Of a stretch of DNA of 64,000 nt, positions 33,084 through 43,300 are shown piece by piece; position 1 is the stretch's first letter, and every line of letters starts with the position of its first letter. The position numbers and the translations under genes were made by a program. A model generated the notes under the pieces. That model saw only the letters and a program-made list of their open reading frames with translations, was not told the origin of the DNA and ran no database searches. The DNA is taken from the NCBI GenBank assembly GCA_049518415.1, contig JBEKRX010000021.1, positions 85,641 to 149,640 of the forward strand. Direction: 5' to 3'. The stretch comes from CAVQND01 sp049518415 (lineage in GTDB: Bacteria; Verrucomicrobiota; Verrucomicrobiia; Limisphaerales; UBA8199).

Positions 33084-34577
33084 TCAGGTGGTCTGAGAAG
33101 CGGGGTTCTTTCGTCGTTTGGCCAGCTCGTCGGCCATCTTGAGGGTCATTTCTTTGTTGAGCTTATAGGCCGCAAGCAGGACTGTGCAAATGGCGAAGAG
33201 CAGACCGACTACAATCCCGCTGGTGAAACGATAGCCGGCAATCGCGTCGGGGGCGCCGGGGACGCGGGTGTCATAATGAAAAAAGCCTTGCATAATCCAG
33301 AGGAACGAAGCGGAGCCTAGCGCGAGCCCCGATTTGAGGGCGAAGCCGATGGTGGCGAACACCATGCCGGTGAAACGGCGGCCCACGGTCCATTCCGAAT
33401 AGTCCGCTACGTCGGCGAAAATGGCCCAGACCAGCGGAATGGTCGGCGCATAGCAAACGGCGATGAGGATCGTCAGCGCCAGCATGCCGACGACATTGGT
33501 TGGGGCGAGTAGATAGAAGGCGAGCGTGCCCAGGCTGGCCGATCCAAACCCGACAACTGCGATCGCCTGCTTCCCAAATCGGCGCGATAGCGACGGCGAA
33601 AGGAGGATGACCAGGATGGTAGTGGCGGTGCCGACCATGTTGATGATGCTGTTGAACACATCGGCGACGTTGGATTTGTCGCCGTGGACAAGGTAGCCGA
33701 GCGTTTCGAGGAGGCCGCCGGAAGCGCCGGTTGCACCTGTCAGGCCGAGTTTGGCAAGGAAATCGTACATGGCGGCCTTGTCGGCGTAATGATGGTAATA
33801 GTTGTAGAGCGCGCCGCCGCGGAAGGAGAGGATGGCGAAGTGGATGAGGGTCATGATCGCCATGACCCGCCAGGGACTGTTCTTGAGCAAGTCGAGGAAA
33901 TCCCGCTTGGGAGAGGCCTTCTCCTGCTGGACGGCCTGGATTCGCTCGCGTGTTGCCAGGAAGGTGATCAGAAAGAGAACCAGGCAGAGCCCGGCCCAGA
34001 GAGTCATTGTCATCCGCCAGCCGTATTGGCGGTCGTGGCCCGCGGCGAACTTCGCCACCAACGGCAGGGTGAACCCGCCCACGACGAATTGAGCGACATT
34101 GACCGCGACAAAGCGATAGGAATTGAGTCTTGTGCGCTCATCCAGATCGCCGGTCATGACGCCCCCGAGAGCCGAGTACGGCATGTTGTTCATGGAATAG
34201 AGGGTCATGAGCAACCCGTTGGTGATGGCACCGTAGGCGATCATCGCGCCGAGGCTCCAGCCCCGGGGTGTCGTGTAGGCCAGAATCATCACGACCGCCC
34301 AGGGCACGGAGGTCCAGAGCACCCAGGGCCGGAACTTGCCCCACCGCGTCCGGGTGCGATCGGCGAGAATGCCCATGATGGGATCGAAAAACGCGTCCCA
34401 GAGGCGCGGCACCAAAAGGATGGCCGCGGCGGCGCTGGCGGTCAGGCCAAAAACGTCGGTATAGAAGTTCAACTGGAAAAGGATCATCGTCATGAAGACG
34501 AAGTTGGCGGCGGCATCGCCCCCGCTGTAGGCGGCCTTTTCAAGAAACGAGAGTTTTTGGTTTGGGTTATCGGACAT
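33084..34577 (-). CDS. GPH-family pentoside/hexuronide:cation symporter
   Basis: 497 residues with about 12 hydrophobic segments; an inner-membrane transporter of the glycoside-pentoside-hexuronide family in the MFS superfamily. Typical features are the N-terminal GDAAANFVFMTMILFQLNFYTDVFG, the DAFFDPIMGILADRTRTRWGKFRPW loop with its charged residues, and the late FADVADYSEWTVGRRFTGM block. Position between GH3 and GH67 (12 bp and 68 bp) strongly suggests that it takes up xylo-oligosaccharides or aldouronic acids released outside. The cation may be sodium or proton. Confidence 0.85.
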   Translation of the reverse strand: MSDNPNQKLSFLEKAAYSGGDAAANFVFMTMILFQLNFYTDVFGLTASAAAAILLVPRLWDAFFDPIMGILADRTRTRWGKFRPWVLWTSVPWAVVMILAYTTPRGWSLGAMIAYGAITNGLLMTLYSMNNMPYSALGGVMTGDLDERTRLNSYRFVAVNVAQFVVGGFTLPLVAKFAAGHDRQYGWRMTMTLWAGLCLVLFLITFLATRERIQAVQQEKASPKRDFLDLLKNSPWRVMAIMTLIHFAILSFRGGALYNYYHHYADKAAMYDFLAKLGLTGATGASGGLLETLGYLVHGDKSNVADVFNSIINMVGTATTILVILLSPSLSRRFGKQAIAVVGFGSASLGTLAFYLLAPTNVVGMLALTILIAVCYAPTIPLVWAIFADVADYSEWTVGRRFTGMVFATIGFALKSGLALGSASFLWIMQGFFHYDTRVPGAPDAIAGYRFTSGIVVGLLFAICTVLLAAYKLNKEMTLKMADELAKRRKNPASQTT

Positions 34578-34589
34578 GAGGTGCCTTTT

Positions 34590-36935
34590 TTAGTCGATGA
34601 CCGTGAGGATGACCTTCTGCAAATCGGCGTCACGCGAGGAATTGCCGATCAAAATCTCGAATTCGCCCGGCTCGACGACATAGTTCATGTTCACATCGTA
34701 AAAGGCGAGCGATTCGGGCGTGATCTCCAGTGCCACGGTCTGCATTTCATGTGGATTGAGCGAGACCTTTTCGAAGCCCTTTAACTCTTTGACGGGACGG
34801 GTCACGGAACTGACCCGGTCCCGAATATACATTTGCACCACCTCGGTTCCCGGACGCGGGCCGGTGTTGGTCACGTCCACGAGCACCTGGGTCGAGGCGC
34901 CGCGGCGGATGCGCTTGTTGGCAAGCCGGACCTTTTGGAGGGCAAAGGTCGTGTAACTCAGGCCGAAGCCAAAGGGATAGAGCGGCGAGACCTCGTCCCA
35001 CAGGTAGCCGCGCCGAGCGGAGGGCTTGTAATTGTAGAAGACCGGCAGGTGACCCGCCGAACGAGGAATGCTGATCGGGAGTTTCCCGCCGGGATTGTGG
35101 TCGCCGAACAGCACCTCCGCGACCGCGCGGCCACACTCCTGCCCAAGATACCAGCACTCGAAGATCACGGGAATATTCCGGGCTATAGAGTTGATGGAAA
35201 GCGGCCGGCCGTTGAACAGGAATACGATGACCGGCTTGCCTGTTTCGAGCATGGCGCGGACCAAATCCTCCTGGCGACCGGGCAAGTCCAGGTTGGCGCG
35301 GTCCCCCAAGTGCTTGAGCGACCAGGCCTCCCGCGAGGTCTGCTCGTTGCCGCCCAGCGCGAGCACGATGACCTCGGCGTTCCTGGCGACCTCCACCGCC
35401 TCGGCAATCTGCCGGCGGTCCTCCTCGGGATGGCTGGGCACCACCTCATCCTGTTGCCAGGAGCCGCCCTGGGTAATCTTGCAGCCCTCCGCGTAGAGCA
35501 CCTGGACGCAGCCACCCACGCGGGCTTTGATGCCGTGGAGCACCGTGACAGTCTGCCGGGGCAGCCCGCTATAGCCGCCCAACAGCATCCGGTTTGCATT
35601 GGGGCCGATCACCGCGATGGTGTTGAGCTTCGACGGGTCGAGCGGGGCCAGGTGGTTCTCGTTCTTGAGCAGGGTAATGGTCTCCCGCGCCGCCTGGAGG
35701 GCGAGTTGGCGGTGCTCGTCACAGCCGACCACCCGCTGGGCCTCCTCGGGGTCCACGTAGGGATCGTCGAACAAGCCCAGCTTGAATTTCCAGTAAAGCA
35801 TCGGCGCAACCAGCTCATCCAGTTGTCTTTCCTTGAGCACATCTTTGCGGACCAATTCCACGAGGTGGAGATAACAGTCGGGTTCAGGCAATTCTATGTT
35901 GACGCCCGCCTCGACGGCGAGTTGGCAGGCTTCTTTTTTGTCCTTCGCCACGAAGTGCCCGTGGGTGTCAGGGCGGTCGCCCAATTCCCAAATTGCGTAA
36001 TAATCGGAGACCACAAATCCCTTGAAACCCCATTCCTTGCGCAGCACCTCGCGTAACAGCCAGTTATTGGCGTGCGAGGGCACACCGTCAATCTCGTTGT
36101 AGGAGGCCATCACGCTGATGGCGCCGGCCTTTTGGATGGCTTCTTTGAAGGGACGCAAGAACGTCTCCCGCAACACCCGCTCAGAGATATTCGCCGGCGC
36201 GCAATTCATTCCCGACTCCGGTTGACCGTGGGCGGCGAAGTGCTTGAGCGTAGCGATGACCCGCTTCTTGTCTCGGAACGAGCCGTCGCCCTGGAACCCC
36301 CGCACCGCAGCCATGCCGAGCTGGGTGTTCAGGTAGGGGTCCTCGCCGTAAGTTTCCTCCACCCGCCCCCAGCGTGGGTCGCGCGCCACGTCCACGACCG
36401 GTGTGAGGGCCTGGTGAGTCCCGCGCACGCGGGCTTCATTGGCGGTCATGGTGAAAAGGGCCTCTACGAGTGCAGGATTGAACGTGGCGCCCAGGCCGAT
36501 GGGTTGGGAGAAATTGGTGGCGTCGCGAGCGGCATGGCCGTGCAGGCATTCCTCGTGAAAAATCACCGGAATGCCCAACCGGCTGTGCTCGAGGAAGAAC
36601 TTCTGGATGGCGTTGGTGAGTTCCGCCATGCCGCGGGCGGTCTGGCCCTTCCAGGGTTCGCTGGGCGGAGCGCCGGCGTCACTCGGCCGACCGACCTGGC
36701 CCAGGCCATGGCCCTTTTTGAAGGCAGCTTTGGCTTTTGCCAGGTCGAATTTGCCTTGGGCGTCGAGCAGTGTTTCGCTCTTCTGTTGCCACACGCACAC
36801 CATCTGGGCGGCCTTTTCCTCAAGGGTCATGCGGCGCAGCAGGTCCTTGATGCGCGCGGTGGCGGAGAGACTGCGATTTTTGTATGGTGGCGTCGCAGTT
36901 CTGTTTCTGGAATCGGTTGGGGAGCTTTTGCTCAT
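34590..36935 (-). CDS. GH3 beta-xylosidase/beta-glucosidase, cytoplasmic
   Basis: 781 residues without a signal peptide. The (beta/alpha)8 domain starts with LLRRMTLEEKAAQM and includes FHEECLHGHAARDATNFSQP, DVARDPRWGRVEETYGEDPY, KHFAAHGQPESGMN, and the nucleophile Asp311 in VVSDYYAIWEL. The alpha/beta sandwich domain (ETITLLKNENHLAPLD, LGGNEQTSREAW) and a C-terminal fibronectin-III-like domain (YPFGFGLSYTTFALQKV, VTNTGPRPGTEVVQMYI) follow. In this locus it would hydrolyse imported xylo-oligosaccharides, although GH3 also includes glucosidases and arabinofuranosidases. It stops 13 bp before the symporter. Confidence 0.9.
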   Translation of the reverse strand: MSKSSPTDSRNRTATPPYKNRSLSATARIKDLLRRMTLEEKAAQMVCVWQQKSETLLDAQGKFDLAKAKAAFKKGHGLGQVGRPSDAGAPPSEPWKGQTARGMAELTNAIQKFFLEHSRLGIPVIFHEECLHGHAARDATNFSQPIGLGATFNPALVEALFTMTANEARVRGTHQALTPVVDVARDPRWGRVEETYGEDPYLNTQLGMAAVRGFQGDGSFRDKKRVIATLKHFAAHGQPESGMNCAPANISERVLRETFLRPFKEAIQKAGAISVMASYNEIDGVPSHANNWLLREVLRKEWGFKGFVVSDYYAIWELGDRPDTHGHFVAKDKKEACQLAVEAGVNIELPEPDCYLHLVELVRKDVLKERQLDELVAPMLYWKFKLGLFDDPYVDPEEAQRVVGCDEHRQLALQAARETITLLKNENHLAPLDPSKLNTIAVIGPNANRMLLGGYSGLPRQTVTVLHGIKARVGGCVQVLYAEGCKITQGGSWQQDEVVPSHPEEDRRQIAEAVEVARNAEVIVLALGGNEQTSREAWSLKHLGDRANLDLPGRQEDLVRAMLETGKPVIVFLFNGRPLSINSIARNIPVIFECWYLGQECGRAVAEVLFGDHNPGGKLPISIPRSAGHLPVFYNYKPSARRGYLWDEVSPLYPFGFGLSYTTFALQKVRLANKRIRRGASTQVLVDVTNTGPRPGTEVVQMYIRDRVSSVTRPVKELKGFEKVSLNPHEMQTVALEITPESLAFYDVNMNYVVEPGEFEILIGNSSRDADLQKVILTVID

Positions 36936-37163
36936 GAATCGAAGGTTATAAGGTGAGTTGGTGCAAGGCGAACCGAAATGAGCGGCGTCGGGATCAAGAA
37001 AAGGACCACGCGGGTTCTCGTTTCGCCCGAACCGAATTCAATCTGAATCGGGGCATCTCGGAACCACTCTCCGTATCAAGGAGGCCATTCCTTTGTGGCC
37101 TGATGCCCCCCGCACATCGTGTGGCCGTTAACGATGATGTTCCGGCAGCACCGGGAATTGCGG

Positions 37164-38438
37164 TCAACGGAAGATGCGTTGGACGAAGAGGTATAGGTTG
37201 TTCTTCCATTCCGTGGGGTCATGGGCATGCCCGTCCACATGCCACACATGGGGAACCCCTTTCTCCTTCAGGTAAGCATGCACCCCCTGGCTGATGCGGA
37301 TGAGGCCATCCTTATTGCCGCACCCGAGCCAGAGCAGCTTTAATTGCCCCTTTGCCGCGTCCGGATCAGGCACCAGTTGCTCCGGCGGTTTGGTGTTGGG
37401 CGCAGAGGAAAACCCACCCACCCAGGCAAAGGTGTCCAGGTGAGCCAAACCGAAATTGAGCGACTGGCCGCCGCCCATCGATAACCCGGCGAGCGCGCGA
37501 TGCTCCCGGTCGGCCTGGACTGAGTAACGTGCCTCCATGGCTGGGATCACATCATCCAGCAGGTCCCGTTCGAAATTGGCGAAGGCCGGGGCCGTATTCA
37601 TAACGTTGCCCTCGGCCCGGTCGTTCTTCTGCGCGCGGCCATTGGGCATCACCACGATCATCGGCGCGGCTTTTCCGTCGGCAATGAGGTTATCGAGCAG
37701 GACATTGGGCGTGGCGAAGCGTTGCCACTCGGTCTCGTCCCCGCCGATGCCGTGAAGCAAATATAGAACCGGGTACTTCTTGTCTTTCGTGTAGCCTGGT
37801 GGCGTATAGACCTGCATCTTGCGCTTAGTGCCGACGGTCTTGGAGTCATATTCGATCATCTCCAGGCTGCCATGGGCGATGCCCTCGCGCTTCACATCGA
37901 AACCGGCCGGAGGATCCGGAAACGCCGGTTTGTCGTCCGGTCCCAGCACAATCGGACCGCCGAATCCGCCTAGTCCTCGCGGCGCTCGATTGGCGGGTGC
38001 GGCGTTTGTGGGGCTCGCGGTCGCCACCGCTCCGGTCACAACCCGCTTGGCCGCGAATTCCTGGGTTCCAAAATCCCCGACTTTCCGGGTAAATTGGATC
38101 TCCTTTTCGCTGACTTTGCCGGTGTAATCGATTCGCACCTCGTTGTCCTGGAGCTTGAGCATCTCCGCGAACGTCAGGGTGTCGCCGGCGAGCTTCGCCT
38201 CTTTGAAATCCACTTCCCGTGTCCGACCGCCGACTTCGGCGGTTGCTTTGCCCGTCACTTTCCCTTCGTTCACTTGGAAGGTGAAGAGGTATTTCTGCCG
38301 GCCAATCTGCGTGTCGAACTCCGCGCGCCATTGGCCGGAAACATCCCCGGCGCGCGCTGCGGTCGCGGGCAGCAATCCGCATAGTGCGATTACCAGAAGG
38401 CTCATCAAGGGTTTGGTAGCTTTCATAGGATCTTTCAT
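37164..38438 (-). CDS. Secreted CE1-type esterase with N-terminal accessory domain
   Basis: 425 residues from ATG 38438 (MKDPMKATKPLMSLL); ATG 38426 is equally possible. A signal peptide ends near ATAARA. Residues about 30-135 form a beta domain (GQWRAEFDTQIGRQKYLFTF to FAAKR) that also occurs inside the 1657-residue protein of the same locus. A Gly-rich linker (RAPRGLGGFGGPIVLG) leads to the esterase: VLYLLHGIGGDETEW, nucleophile Ser320 in GLSMGGGQS, and His in VDGHAHDPTEW. CE1 enzymes release acetyl or feruloyl groups from xylan. The substrate cannot be fixed from sequence. A GH51 remnant lies just upstream. Confidence 0.85.
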   Translation of the reverse strand: MKDPMKATKPLMSLLVIALCGLLPATAARAGDVSGQWRAEFDTQIGRQKYLFTFQVNEGKVTGKATAEVGGRTREVDFKEAKLAGDTLTFAEMLKLQDNEVRIDYTGKVSEKEIQFTRKVGDFGTQEFAAKRVVTGAVATASPTNAAPANRAPRGLGGFGGPIVLGPDDKPAFPDPPAGFDVKREGIAHGSLEMIEYDSKTVGTKRKMQVYTPPGYTKDKKYPVLYLLHGIGGDETEWQRFATPNVLLDNLIADGKAAPMIVVMPNGRAQKNDRAEGNVMNTAPAFANFERDLLDDVIPAMEARYSVQADREHRALAGLSMGGGQSLNFGLAHLDTFAWVGGFSSAPNTKPPEQLVPDPDAAKGQLKLLWLGCGNKDGLIRISQGVHAYLKEKGVPHVWHVDGHAHDPTEWKNNLYLFVQRIFR

Positions 38439-38509
38439 TGGGGTTAACTGGAGCGTTGATCTATTGGCGTTTCTGCCTGGCAGGCCAAAATTCTTGCAGG
38501 TACGCCGGC

Positions 38510-38668
38510 TCAGGAACAAGACTTGAGTTTGAGGACCACGATGCTGTTCGGCGGAAGAGCGTAGCTGAACACGCGCTGGAGGCGCACGAGAGTCGTTGTC
38601 GTCGGAACCACGTCTCGCGGATGCTCGATCGAGTTTGTCTTTGGATTACGTGTTTTCTTCTGTGCATG
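38510..38668 (-). pseudogene. C-terminal remnant of a GH51-type arabinofuranosidase
   Basis: Between the CE1 and GH43 genes one minus-strand frame reads KTNSIEHPRDVVPTTTTLVR and YALPPNSIVVLKLKSCS up to a stop at 38510. This aligns with the end of the GH51 domain in the 1657-residue protein (DTNSLEQPQKVVPRAEKAG, FPPYSITVLKLK). The rest of the gene is gone; the GH43 stop lies less than 30 bp away. It is a trace of an earlier gene at this place. Confidence 0.65.
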
Positions 38669-38695
38669 AACGTGGTGACTATTTCTGGGCCCGCC

Positions 38696-40288
38696 CTAGT
38701 TCGCGCCGGTGATCTTGCCGCTCACGCGGAAGTAGTCAAAATCCACGGAGCCGCCCGCGATCTTGGTCGCGTAGTTGAACAACGCGAAGCGGTAGCCCAT
38801 GAAATGGGGGAGGGTATAAGTCATTTGCAAGGGCTTTCCGATGGCGGTCCACTTGTTGCCGTCAAGGCTATAGAAGAAGTACGCTTTGTCCGTCCGGTTC
38901 TTGAAGTCGCAGTCCAGCTTCAGGAAGGCAGTGTTCCCGGCCAGCGGGACGCTTTCCACCTCGACCGGAGAGTTGGACTCGGCGCTGACCATGGCGATCG
39001 ACTTTGCCTCGCCGGCCATTTTCACCCCCACGAAGCCGTACTTCTTCTGCAACGCAGCGAGCCCGGCGAAATCCCCGTCTTTCATGTGGCTCACCTCGAC
39101 GGCGATCGCCCCGGAGCACTCCGGGCCGAAGGTGCGCTGGGTGAGAGAGTTTCGGGCGTGGACGAGATCGGCGTCCACTCTGCCGGTGATCAGGCGCAGA
39201 AAGCCGGGACGCTGGCTGAGGGACCAATACTTGTTGTCCGGGTTATGGTTCCATTGCCACGCCGGCGGAAGCGCGGGTTGACCGGGGCTTCGGTCGAAAT
39301 CATCGGAAGCCACGATGTTGCCGAGCCCGCCCGGCCCCGCGGGAATCTTCAAAGTCGTCGGCACCTTGGCGTCAACGCCCATGACCGGCCAGCCGTCCTC
39401 CCATTTGACGGGAACCAGGAAGGGAGTGCGGCCGACCGCTCCGTGGTCTTGAAACAGCAGTGCGTGCCAATCCCCTTGGGGTGTGTCGATCAAACCTCCC
39501 TGCGCCACTCCCGCATCGCGCAAGGCGACTCGGCCTTCATAGGGACCGGTCAATTTGTCGGACCGGTGTACGAGTTGCGTGCGCATCTCTGCCCTGGGCC
39601 AGGTGATGTTGCACAGGTAATACTGGCCGTTGATCTTGCGCATGTGGGATCCTTCTGCGGGCAGACCGACGTTGGATCCCGCCACCCGGCTGGCGTTGGT
39701 GATGATCACCTGGTCCACGCCGCCCGGCTTGATCCCCGAAACGTCCGCGTTCAACTCCGTCAGCCGGATGTTGCCGGCGCCGTGGATCATATACACGCGC
39801 CCGTCGTCGTCGAAGAACAGGGAGTGATCGTGCAGCGCAGGCCGAAAGGCCGTTTCCGTCCACGGGCCCTTCTCGATGTCCTTCGTCGTGTACACGTGCG
39901 TTTTTCCCGTGGTGCTGGAGAACGTTGAAACGTAGAAAGTGCCGCTGTGGAATCGCAGGCTGCTGGCCCAGGAACCCGCGCCATACGCGCTCTTCCCGTT
40001 CTGGAGCGTCAGCGCGTCATTGTCTCCGAGTGTATCGTAGGCGTAGCCGATGAGCTGCCAGTTCACCAGATCCTTGGATTTCATGATCGGGAGTCCCGGG
40101 CTCAGGTGCATCGTGGTGCTGCTCATGTAGTAGCTGTCTCCCACGCGAATGACCGCCACGTCCGGAACATCCGCCCAGATAATGGGGTTCCGGGCTAGCT
40201 CGCCGGCCGGTTGCTCCTGCGCGGAGAGCGGGGTAAAAAACGCCGAGGCTAACGCGAACGCGGCAAAACGACGGGTCACTTGGTTCAT
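38696..40288 (-). CDS. Secreted GH43 beta-xylosidase/arabinofuranosidase
   Basis: 530 residues from ATG 40288 (MNQVTRRFAAFALASAFF), which begins the signal peptide; the frame extends to 40330 inside the previous gene. The five-bladed propeller starts with NPIIWADVPDVAVIRVGDSYY. The general base is Asp40 or Asp43, a central Asp is in HDHSLFFDDDG, and the acid is Glu212 in LPAEGSHM. The C-terminal 200 residues (DDFDRSPGQPALPPAWQWNH, SQRPGFLRLITG) are the beta-sandwich module of large GH43 enzymes. It resembles subfamily 12, which contains arabinofuranosidases and xylosidases. It starts 17 bp after the GH95 gene. Confidence 0.85.
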   Translation of the reverse strand: MNQVTRRFAAFALASAFFTPLSAQEQPAGELARNPIIWADVPDVAVIRVGDSYYMSSTTMHLSPGLPIMKSKDLVNWQLIGYAYDTLGDNDALTLQNGKSAYGAGSWASSLRFHSGTFYVSTFSSTTGKTHVYTTKDIEKGPWTETAFRPALHDHSLFFDDDGRVYMIHGAGNIRLTELNADVSGIKPGGVDQVIITNASRVAGSNVGLPAEGSHMRKINGQYYLCNITWPRAEMRTQLVHRSDKLTGPYEGRVALRDAGVAQGGLIDTPQGDWHALLFQDHGAVGRTPFLVPVKWEDGWPVMGVDAKVPTTLKIPAGPGGLGNIVASDDFDRSPGQPALPPAWQWNHNPDNKYWSLSQRPGFLRLITGRVDADLVHARNSLTQRTFGPECSGAIAVEVSHMKDGDFAGLAALQKKYGFVGVKMAGEAKSIAMVSAESNSPVEVESVPLAGNTAFLKLDCDFKNRTDKAYFFYSLDGNKWTAIGKPLQMTYTLPHFMGYRFALFNYATKIAGGSVDFDYFRVSGKITGAN

Positions 40289-40304
40289 ATATTTTGCGGA
40301 GGTC

Positions 40305-43300
40305 TTACGGAGATTTTGGCGCGCGTCCAAGTTCGGAGTTCAGTCGAACTGCCTCGCCGGGTTTGAGTTCGATTTCCGCCGTGCGGCTGCCATACCTGAC
40401 CACCGCCTTGCGTCCACCGGCCGATTGGATTCTCGCACTGGTCAGTTTTCCACCCTCCCACGCAATGTCGATTTCGAAACCGCCGCGCGCGCGCAAGCCC
40501 GTGACCCGGCCGGCGGCCCAGACGCCGGGAAGCGCGGGCAGCAGATCGATCTCACCGGTGTGACTCTGCAGCAGCATTTCGGCCATAGCGGACGTGCCGC
40601 CAAAGTTGCCATCTATCTGGAAAGGCGGGTGGGCATCGAACAGGTTGGGATAGGTCCGGGTCGGGTCGAACAGGTGATTGAGAATGCTGTAGGCCCGGTC
40701 GCCGTCGTGGAGCCGCGCCCAGCAGTTGATGCGCCAGGCGATCGCCCACCCGGTCGTGATGTCGCCGCGGGTGTTGAGCGTGACCTTGGCGGCATTGGCC
40801 AGCTCGGGGCTGCTGCGCGGCGTGATCTGCGCGCTGGGGAACAGCCCGTAGAGGTGAGAAATGTGGCGGTGTTGCTGTTCCGGCGCTTTGGCATCCCAGT
40901 CCTCCAGCCATTCCTGCAATTGCCCCCTGGCTCCGATTTGATTCGGCGCCAACCGCGCTCGGGCCGTGCCGAGTTGACTTCGGAATTCGGCGTCCGTGCC
41001 GAGGATTTCCGAGGCCTCGATGCAATTGGAAAACAGATCGCGCAGGATCTGAGAATCCATGGTTGGACCGGCGCAGATTGCGGTCCGGAAGGGATGCTGG
41101 TTTTCCGGCGACAGAGACGGATTAGTGACGAGCCACTTGTGTGTAGGCTCTTCCATTAACGTGTCGAGGAAGAACTGGGCCGCGCCGCGCATCAGCGGAT
41201 AAACCTGCTTCAGATAAGCCTGGTCGCGGCCGAATTGATAATGATCCCAGAGCGCCAGGCACAACCACGCGCCGCCGCAGGGCCACATTCCCCAGTCCGG
41301 CCCGTCGATGGGACCCGTGGCCCGCCACAGATCGGTGTTGTGATGCGCCACCCAGCCGCGGGCGCCGTACATTTCCTTCGCGGTGCGTGCGCCCGTTTCG
41401 GCGAGATCGCGCACCATGGCCACGAGCGGTTCAACGCACTCGCCCAAATTGCACGACTCCGCCGGCCAATAGTTCATCTCAGTGTTGATATTGATCGTGT
41501 ATTTGCTTCCCCAAGGCGGGTTCATACCTTCGTTCCACAGGCCCTGGAGATTGGCCGGTTGCCCGCCCGGCCGCGAGCTGCCGAGGAGCAGATAGCGCCC
41601 GAACTGAAAATAAAGTGCCGCAAACTGCGGATCGTTCCCGTTGTGGAAATTCCGGATGCGCTCGTCGGTCGGCAGTTTGCTGGCTTCGCTGCTGCCCAGT
41701 TGAAGCGAGACGCGGCGGAAAAGCCGCTGGTGCTCCTGGATATGCGCGCCGAGAAGGGCGCTGAAGGCCTTGCCCTCGGCAGCCGCGATTTGGGCTTTGA
41801 CCGCCGCCTCCGGATCACCGCTCACGTCCTGAAAGTTCCGGTAGCTCGTCGCCGCCGCGATCAGGATGGTCGCCGAATCGGCATGGGCAACGGCGACCGA
41901 ATTGGACGCTGTGCTCACCGTCCCGCCGTCGGCCAGCACCCGGACCCGCACCTGGAACTTGAGGGCGCCCCGGATTCCTTGCGAACTCCCGTTGACGCCC
42001 CGCATGACCAGCGTGTGTCCTGATTCTGTTTCGACCGAGCCCTTTTGGGGCGATTTCAGTTCGGCGGCGAATGAAATCGCGCCCTTCTGGTCGGCCGTGA
42101 GGCGGACAACGATGACTTGATCCACCGGACTGGCAAAGACCTGTCGCGAAAACCGCGTACTGTTGGCATTGTACTCGACGGTGGCCACAGCCGTATCCAG
42201 GTTGAGATCGCGCCGGTAGTTCTCCACGGAACTCGACTCGGGAAACGTGAGCATCAAGTCACCCGCTGTTTGATAGGGCATCTGGCCCAAGGGTTTGGAC
42301 ATCACTCGTGCGCTGATGAGCCTTGCGGCTTCTGAGTATTTGCCTTCGAAAACCAACCGGCGCGCTTCCGGCAAAGCCTCCCGAGCTTGCGGATTGACCG
42401 GATCATAGGGTCCTCCCGCCCAAAGCGTGTCCTCATTTAACTGGAGGCGCTCCCGGTTCATGCCGCCAAAAACCATCGCGCCAATTCGTCCGTTGCCAAC
42501 GGCCAGCGCCTCCACCCACTTTGCCGCCGGTTGGCGGTACCACAGACTGAGGCGCTCGCCGGGCGCGGATGCGTTTCCGGTTAGCTGCTCGGAGTAGCGA
42601 TCGATGGGGTTGGCGCCGCCCTGGTCGACCCAGCCGCCTTTGTTCACGCCGGGTCTGAGGTTGTCCATGAATCGCATGATGTCGTAGCTCAGGTAGGGCT
42701 GGAGGTGCTGCTCTTGCCCGACCCAGAGACGGGATTCCGTGCCGGCGAACATGCCGTCGGCGATGAACGGGACTTTTTCAGTGTCATTGCCCATACCGGC
42801 GTATTGGTCGTACCAGTTGGCCATCTTGATGATGACCTTGCACTTCGGGTTCACCGCTTTCGCGGGTTTGACGATGAGGTTCTCCGTAACCTCGCGCATG
42901 GTCTCGAGGCGGTACTGGGTCCAGGATTTCTTGCCTTTGGCTTTGATGTCGTAGTCGGTTTTACGGTCAAAGAAGTAATAATCGTCGAGCAGGATTTCGT
43001 CGAAATGGCGGGCGGCCATTTCGACGGCTTTGCGGGCGAATTCGCGGTTTTCCGGATCGGCGTAGTCAAAGCCCTGGTAGCCATTGGCTTCGCTGATGCT
43101 ATAGGCCAGGCCGCCGCAAACCTGCACGCCCTGGTCCTGGTAGAACTTCTTGAGTTTTTCCAGGCCGGCTTCATCGACGAGCCTGTGGTTGCGCATGACC
43201 TCGAGATAGATTTTGTCGATCTTGAGATTGCGCGTCAGGTTAGACCAGGACCCGGCGGGATCGGGATTGCCGTTCATGAGGCCCTGCACCGTTCCCTGTA

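Noticed and set aside
36936..37163. Possible small gene between GH3 and CE1
   Set aside because: The open frames are short, with no ribosome site and no protein-like pattern; it is probably an upstream regulatory gap.
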